64,000 nt of DNA, taken from NCBI RefSeq assembly GCF_932294415.1, contig NC_065536.1, positions 6,520,974 to 6,584,973 on the forward strand, read 5' to 3'. Made by a program: the position numbers and the translations under genes. This document shows, in pieces, positions 58,190 through 64,000 of this stretch. Source of the stretch: Quercus robur (lineage: Eukaryota > Streptophyta > Magnoliopsida > Fagales > Fagaceae). Under the pieces are notes generated by a model. It did not search any database. It saw nothing but the letters and a program-made list of their open reading frames with translations, and had not been told where the DNA came from. Each line of letters starts with the position of its first letter. Position 1 is the stretch's first letter.

Positions 58190-61100
58190 TTACAGTTCAT
58201 CCTGCAAACATAGAGCACAAGAAAAAATATCAATACACAGTTTAAAACAAAACAAAAATGGTACAATTTCATTAGGAGGAAAGAAACCCTACATGTTTCT
58301 CATCTTCCTTGGTTTCAACCTCAGCATCGTCTTTGCTTTCATCCTTGGATTCAACATCAGAATCTTCACCTGCTTCATCTTCGGCGTCATCATCGTCATC
58401 CTCAGCCTGAAAAAAAGATTGGCAGAATTAGGACCACAGTAAACATTGCAGTTTCATAATTTCCAAAAATCAGCTTGCTTGTAGACTTACATCAGAATCA
58501 GCTGGATCTTCCTTTGCTTCCTGGTAAAGAATTAAATTCAAGAGTTAGGAAGGAGCAAAGAAATAAGTACAAACGCAAGTAGCATGGATGAAATACTCTT
58601 CAGCATTTTGAACTGCCATGGGCAAATAAATTGAACTTTAAAAACTTTCTTATGACAGAATATATGGGCAAAGAGTGTACCTCCTCCTCTCTCTTCTTCT
58701 CAGCCTCATCAAATGCTGCCTTCTCAGCCTGCAAAATCAATATATCTCAATCAAATTTCACATTCAACAGAACAGATTCTAGTGTAGATTCAAAGATAAG
58801 AAGGAAGATGCAACTTACATCCTTGTACTTGCCCCAGGTGTCTTCTGCTAACTGCTTGGCATACTCTGCATCATCAGTAATCAAGACATTGCTGAACAAG
58901 GTACCAGATTTCACCTGCCAAGTTACACATCTTGCTTGTGAGAAACTAAGCTGGCGTGCAAACACAATAGTAACCCTCCCCTCCCCCGCCTTGCCCCAAA
59001 AAATATAATTTAAACATAAATTACCTGCCACAGTTCAATGCCAACATACTTCAACTTGGGGAAGACATATAGGTCTGGATCATCCTTGAAAGCTGCTCAA
59101 TAACAAAATTAATAAGTATTACTGCATACCATTAACTACAACAAACTAATACGGCGTCACAGCACATCATTATGTGATTTGTAGATTTATATAATAAGCA
59201 ACGCACCTGGGTTGTCAATCAATGGTGCCTTCCATTTCCCCTGGTAGTTGGGGTTCTTAATTTTCTGCATATAGGAGGGGCAAAGTTATCAATAAGCATG
59301 TTCTAAATCACAATACACATAAAAACTTGTACTAGAAATCTACAAACCTTTGCCTTCCATGGGCCCTTGTACTCAGGGTTAGCAATGGTTGGGGGTGTCC
59401 ACTCACCATCTTCCTCATCATCCCAGTCTTCGGGCTGAAACAAACCATCTTTGTTAGTAACTACACTTCTATTTCTTGCCTAGTAAAACGCAGTCAATAA
59501 AAATAATTTGAATAACAGGAAATTCAGTGTCTACCTTCTTGGCATCGGTATCAGGAATTTCCTTTGGGATGTCATCATAGCCCTAAAAATGCAACAAATG
59601 AGTCAGATTAAATGTGATTTGTATAAAACTATACAGAAATTAAGAGTTTTACGAATTTAGGACCAATACCTCTGGCTTCTTGTCTTCAGGATCAGGAATG
59701 TACTCTTTGTCATCCCAATCTTCTGGCTGTCAACATTAATACAGTTGGGACAACATCAATATCTGAAACCCAAAAAGAAAAGCTAAAGTAAAAGTCAGAC
59801 TGAGCATGAATGAGTAATTACTTTCTTGGCCTCGGGATCCTTGATTTGCTTTGCAGGGAGAAGATCCCAATCAGAGTAGAGACTGCCGGATTGCTTCTCC
59901 ACATTGTCAATTAGGATGGTGTAGGTGGCATCTGGCTTGAGGATAAATGTATAGACGTGAGTGAGTTGGTCGGTTTCACATGGAACATCCTTCTTGATCA
60001 AGTGGTTTGTTTCGTTGTAGTTGAGAATAGCATGCACTTTCTTGGTGGTGTAGCCACAGATATCTGGGCCAAACATGATACTGTAGAACAAACAATCATC
60101 GTATACCAAATCAGCAAATTTCAACAAAAAATCACTAAGCCTTAGTCCAAAAGAAAATGCCAAAATGGGAATTATATTATCGACCTGTATGGGGTGTCAC
60201 CACCGAATTTCTTTTGGTCAATTCCATCGCTGAGTAGTTTCATGTACCCACCACCACAGTCAAGCTTTTGTTCATGCTTGACGGCAAATTGGAAGACTAG
60301 AGTCTTATCCTTATTGCTGAATTCGGGGAACTCAGCTGAAATAGCAAAGAATCTATAGTCTTCGCTTGTCTGGATACCTGTAAAGATGTTTAGAAATCTT
60401 AACATGTGACAGTATATTGAAAACGCTAAAGATCAACTAAACGCATCAAATTTTACTCCAACACACACAAACATCATTTGAATTTGAAAGGGTACCTTTG
60501 ATATCAGGGTTTCCAGTCCACTTCCCGGAGGTGTAGTTCCATTCTCCAGCCATGTTCTCATCTTTCTTCCAATCAGATTTAACCCACCGACTTTCCCATC
60601 CGTCTTTAGTGTATACATTGCACATTCAAAACATGGAAATCAGTAACAAGAAATCTCAACATACAAGAGCATAATGAAAACTCAACGACACCAAAGCAAA
60701 TAGTTTTCATTAATCATATTCCAAGTTTTCAGTATGGTCCCCACATATATGTGGATGAGGAAGAATATACAATTATACACAAGATACCAATTTTCTTATA
60801 TCCCTCCCTAACAATGGAATATCTAAGATTCTTTATACCTTTTTTTTATCGACATTGACTAAGGCTTGATTCTTATGGTAGACACGATAATTGAGCTAGA
60901 GCTCATTGAAAAATATCAAAGATTCAATAGCTTCGTTCTCTTTTCTTGTAAATCTACCGAGTATTTATTCATTTTTGGTAAATCACATATGCAACCTATG
61001 GATCTCGAACCCACATTTCATCAAAATGCAAGGCTTTTCTATGTTTATGAATATTCTGCGTCTTATAATACACTCGTACATACACAATCTATATCTGTGT

Positions 61101-61644
61101 ATTTATACATATAATTATTAATTAAGCACACTCAATTTTCAATTAAAACATATATATATATACACACACACTCAAAATCAATCTCAATCATTTCAAATAT
61201 ACATATTAAGTTACAGAAAACAATGTACACGCAAATCTAGCTTTAGATATACTCATAATCATTCTCAATCATTTCATTTCCAAGATCATGATCCTGATGT
61301 TGACCGAAATTACCGCATTTTGACCATTTCAAAATTAGAAAGCGAAAATTTGGAATTTTTTTTTCACAGATCTAGTCCAAAATACTAATCTAAACAATCA
61401 CATTTAAGCAAATTCGAATGCAAAACCACTAGATCGGATCGCACCGAAATTGAGAGCGAGTATCGAAATCTAGATAGAGAAAATGTGAGCAGTGAAATGT
61501 ATAGATAGAGCTAGAGAGAGAAAGAGAGAGAGAGGTACCGTCGAAGCGTTCTTCAAAGAAGACTTTAGCGGAGGCGATGGAGAGGAGAGAGAGGAGGAGG
61601 AGTAGAGAGAGAAAGCTAGGGTTTCTTCGGCCCTTAAACGCCAT
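58190..61644 (-). CDS. CRT: Calreticulin (CRT1/2 type), 14 coding exons, 427 aa
   Basis: Minus-strand exons: 61644-61539, 60603-60496, 60377-60185, 60080-59822, 59726-59670, 59582-59535, 59434-59348, 59264-59207, 59092-59025, 58914-58819, 58728-58681, 58520-58491, 58406-58293 and 58201-58190. They total 1284 nt. Domains: signal peptide 1-26 ([20 protein letters not shown]...), cleaved before KVFFEERF; N-domain with both family signatures ([16 protein letters not shown] and IMFGPDICG); P-domain with three KKPE(D/G)(W/Y)DD repeats and three NP-type repeats ([30 protein letters not shown]); acidic C-domain ([18 protein letters not shown]) for low-affinity Ca2+ binding; and C-terminal HDEL. It is an ER lectin chaperone and Ca2+ buffer in glycoprotein folding (established). 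The acidic tail argues for CRT1/2 over CRT3. The last exon encodes only DEL plus stop. The intron 1 acceptor (ctaaag|ACGG) is weak. Confidence 0.96.
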
Positions 61645-61654
61645 TGCTGTGGCA

Positions 61655-61710
61655 CTCAGAGAGAGAGAGAGAGAGAGATACAGAGAAAGCTACAGAGAGA
61701 GAGGGCTCTG
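61655..61710 (-). promoter_or_regulatory. Calreticulin 5' leader with (CT)n runs
   Basis: The leader before ATG 61644 consists largely of CT repeats on the coding strand (GA on plus), a common plant 5' UTR feature. Confidence 0.7.
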
Positions 61711-61717
61711 TGAGGGA

Positions 61718-61727
61718 CTAATATAGG
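61718..61727 (-). promoter_or_regulatory. Probable TATA box of calreticulin
   Basis: cctatattag on the minus strand, about 75 bp before the ATG, just upstream of the CT-rich leader. Confidence 0.5.
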
Positions 61728-61812
61728 GGTTGAAATCCATGTTTTTGCCATATCTGGCCGGGTTAAAATAGTAAGTTTCTATTTTGTAATTGCTGAGGTG
61801 GACACAAATTGA

Positions 61813-61820
61813 TGACGTGG
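61813..61820 (+). promoter_or_regulatory. UPRE-like TGACGTGG site (proximal)
   Basis: Plus strand reads tgacgtgg (minus CCACGTCA), the core bound by plant unfolded-protein-response bZIP factors; about 170 bp upstream of the calreticulin ATG. Confidence 0.65.
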
Positions 61821-61861
61821 AAGAATATCTGTCTGACGCGTGGAAATGCTTGTCACTGATA

Positions 61862-61883
61862 TGACGTGGTGGATTTGGATTGG
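61862..61883 (-). promoter_or_regulatory. ER stress response element CCAAT-N9-CCACG overlapping TGACGTGG
   Basis: On the minus strand CCAAT (61883-61879) is followed after exactly nine bases by CCACG (61869-61865), a perfect ERSE-I. The CCACG half overlaps TGACGTGG (61862-61869, plus strand). It lies about 220 bp upstream of the calreticulin ATG, in the orientation of the gene. It fits induction by bZIP28/NF-Y-type regulators under ER stress (established for plant chaperone genes); binding here is inferred. Confidence 0.85.
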
Positions 61884-62000
61884 TCGCTCCGCGAGGTGTG
61901 GAGGCTCTTATTGGATGAGACACGTAGGGAAAGTGGTTTTACTGTGAGATTACGGAAATGCCCTTGGATTTACTGGTGGCATATACTTCAACGGAATTAA

Positions 62001-62008
62001 CACGTGGC
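62001..62008 (+). promoter_or_regulatory. G-box/ABRE-like CACGTGGC
   Basis: CACGTGGC about 360 bp upstream of the calreticulin ATG, in the same GC-richer promoter block. It is a possible bZIP/bHLH site. Confidence 0.5.
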
Positions 62009-62089
62009 GCGATTGTAGTGATGGGTACGTAGCAATTGGACCCGATTTTATTGTGCGCTGTGACAGCGGGTCACGCTTATTGGAATTTT

Positions 62090-63515
62090 TTTTTTTTAGA
62101 AAAAGGTAAAACTTTTTATTTTAGTTCCTAAATTGAATTTTTTTTGAATATTAGTACATAACTAGAAAAGGAAAAGCTTTTATTTTACTTCCTAAATCAT
62201 GTGGGGTTTAATTTTATCGTTAAAGATTTAATTATGTCCATATAAATATAATTACTATTTAGCAAATAAATAAGAGTGATGAGTTTTTTGTAAAGAATTT
62301 ATTATGTCCATATAATTCCTATTTAGCAAAGAAATAGGAATGATGGGTTTTTTCTCAAAAAAAAATTTTGATAAAAAAAAACAATTGTTTCTCTTTTATG
62401 TGGTGATTTTGGTTATTGTTAATGTGCCACACGTAACATATGAATTGTGCCTCCTTCAAATTTTTTTTTTTTTTTTTTTTTTTATCAAACCAATATGATT
62501 AAAACAAATTACAAGTCAATTTACTTGGGTTTTTTCCTCTTCTTAAATATGCAATAACATTTAAATTGTATTGGATCATTGAAAATTATTCTTCATCATT
62601 AGAGCAATTAATGACTCTTTCTCTTTCGCCCAAATGCAATTCCAATTCAATTATTCAATGAAAGTGACTTTCATACTTTAGCCACCAAATCAATTGACCT
62701 ATTAATTCAGTTTCACAAAAAGTACTCAACTTATAAAATAAAGTCAAACAAGGATAATTCTGAATCATTCTAAAACTTTTTGGACTAAATTGATAGATCC
62801 GATAATTCGACAACAAAATTGAAACTCTAATACAAATTTTTGTAGGCTAAAATCGTAGCTTCATATTAAGGTTGGGGGGGGGGGGGAGAGTTGGATTAGG
62901 AAATTTTTTGCCATCAATATCAAGTTCTTTTTTTTTTTTTTTTTTTAACATAATCTTGCTTGAGCTCATTTGTAATCCTAATAGTAATATATCTATAAGA
63001 GTAGGTGATGTAGTTAGAAAAAGAAAATTATATATATATATATATATATATAAAAGTGGCTAATAGATTATTAATCTTCTCCTAAGGACCAGGCTTATGA
63101 AATGATCAGTACAACTATTTGATGATAATACAAATATCAAAAATTCTAGAATCATAAAAATTTTCACAACTTCTTGTCATAACTATGACGTGACAGAATG
63201 TAATTGGTAAATAAAAAGTAGTGCATTTATGTGTAAGTAATGGTTAATCACTCACAGTCTGTCACGTTAAAGTTGTGACAAAAAAACTGTAGAATAATTT
63301 GTGATACTACTCAACAAATATTGAAATGATTCTGATCAAATAACTTGCTTTAACATATTATAATAATATCAAACTTGAGATGTAATATTTTAAAAATGAA
63401 ACAAGTTGAGCTGGTCTCAATTTAACCTTTGTAGAGTTTAAAACAATTTCAAGTTGCACCTAAATGTCAACCCATGATCGAATGGTTTGAACCTTAAACT
63501 CATAGTCTTCTCTCT

Positions 63516-63518
<3 letters not shown>
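62090..63518. other. AT-rich spacer, no gene seen
   Basis: Contains a diverged ~75-bp tandem repeat at about 62226-62355 ('ttatgtccatataa...atttagcaaa.aaataag.atgatggg'), long T-runs, a G-run at 62873-62887 and a (TA)n run at 63030-63051. Nothing coding is supported. Confidence 0.55.
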
Positions 63519-63564
<46 letters not shown>

Positions 63565-63704
63565 ACCTTCTGCGTCCACTCCTGATAATAGCTCTTTATT
63601 ATCAGAGCAAGATACCAATCAATTTCTAGTGCAGGCATGAATTAAATCCCAGATTTCTTATACAACCATAAGAAACTTTACCAGTTGAGCTAACTGAAAC
63701 CCAC
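63519..63704 (-). mobile_element. tRNA-derived SINE, second copy of the 46-kb family
   Basis: Minus strand: 'tagctcaactggtaaag' (A box) and 'gggatttaattcatg' (degenerate B box), then 'ctgataataaagagctattatcagga', ending in a ~42-nt poly(A) (T-run 63519-63560). It matches the copy at 46256-46426, including the internal 'gataata..agctattatcag' hairpin. Confidence 0.82.
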
Positions 63705-63773
63705 ATGTAGATAGAGATCTTTAAGTGTATATTAGGTGTTCAATTAAATTCAAATACACAATTACATTAATGG

Positions 63774-63834
<61 letters not shown>
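63774..63834. repeat. Compound (TA)n-(GA)n microsatellite
   Basis: About 12 TA units directly followed by about 18 GA units. The sequence just before it (63720-63770) resembles one terminus of the MITE at 41655-41870. Confidence 0.85.
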
Positions 63835-63836
<2 letters not shown>

Positions 63837-64000
63837 AAAAACAATGTTTAGGAAATGTTTTGCAATTTTGGTACTTGCCACCATAGAAAATGCAATTCTA
63901 ATGAAGATATTTTATGTGATCTACAAAAAATAATGGTTTTCCCTACAAGTTAGATGGTAAAGATTATTTTCTTACTCATTTGCATAATAGCATTGCTCCT

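Overview
This is eukaryotic nuclear DNA from a flowering plant, most likely a woody eudicot (the species cannot be fixed from sequence alone). It is AT-rich, has short exons bounded by GT..AG introns, and carries many plant-type transposable elements. Two full-length multi-exon genes dominate the right half. Two complete genes and one partial gene form a tandem family in the left third. Most of the rest is duplicated spacer, decayed genes and non-autonomous transposons.

1-24.3 kb: a tandem array of universal stress protein (USP) genes. The window opens inside copy A (last two exons only). Copies B (10835-12507) and C (19579-21312) are complete 4-exon genes predicted to encode 166 aa each. Each gene sits in a long duplicated block containing several kb of upstream and downstream spacer, so the blocks can be compared to see which insertions came later. 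Copy B's block gained a SINE (10-bp target duplication), a 5'-truncated LINE (20-bp target duplication), a patchwork 'filler' insertion and a large deletion. Copy C's block gained a ~1.3 kb foldback element and a copia-type LTR piece.

24.3-41 kb: spacer with an LTR/PBS-like remnant, an 8-bp-TSD hAT-like element, NB-ARC (NLR) remnants and two DC1 (Cys/His-rich C1) pseudogenes. The NLR fragment plus spacer plus DC1 gene is itself a tandem duplication, with its junction at about 33967. The second unit was invaded by a 1564-bp Mutator-like element with ~517-bp terminal inverted repeats and a perfect 9-bp target duplication. Its interior holds exon 1 of a V-ATPase proteolipid (subunit c) gene, making it a Pack-MULE.

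41-49 kb: AT-rich spacer with diverged local repeats, a MITE-like element, a C-run, a decayed PPR gene (E-motif region) and a tRNA-derived SINE.

49.3-54.9 kb (+): a CKI1-like hybrid histidine kinase in 7 coding exons, with all phosphorelay residues intact and one apparent GC-AG intron. It is followed by two copies of one palindromic MITE in opposite orientation.

58.2-61.6 kb (-): a calreticulin gene of 14 coding exons (427 aa). An intron splits its HDEL retention signal between H and DEL. Its promoter has an exact CCAAT-N9-CCACG ER-stress element overlapping a TGACGTGG site. The last 2 kb are AT-rich spacer with a second SINE of the 46-kb family and microsatellites.

No functional link between the USP, kinase and calreticulin genes is evident; they appear to be ordinary neighbours. 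Exon boundaries are read by eye from frame continuity and splice consensus.
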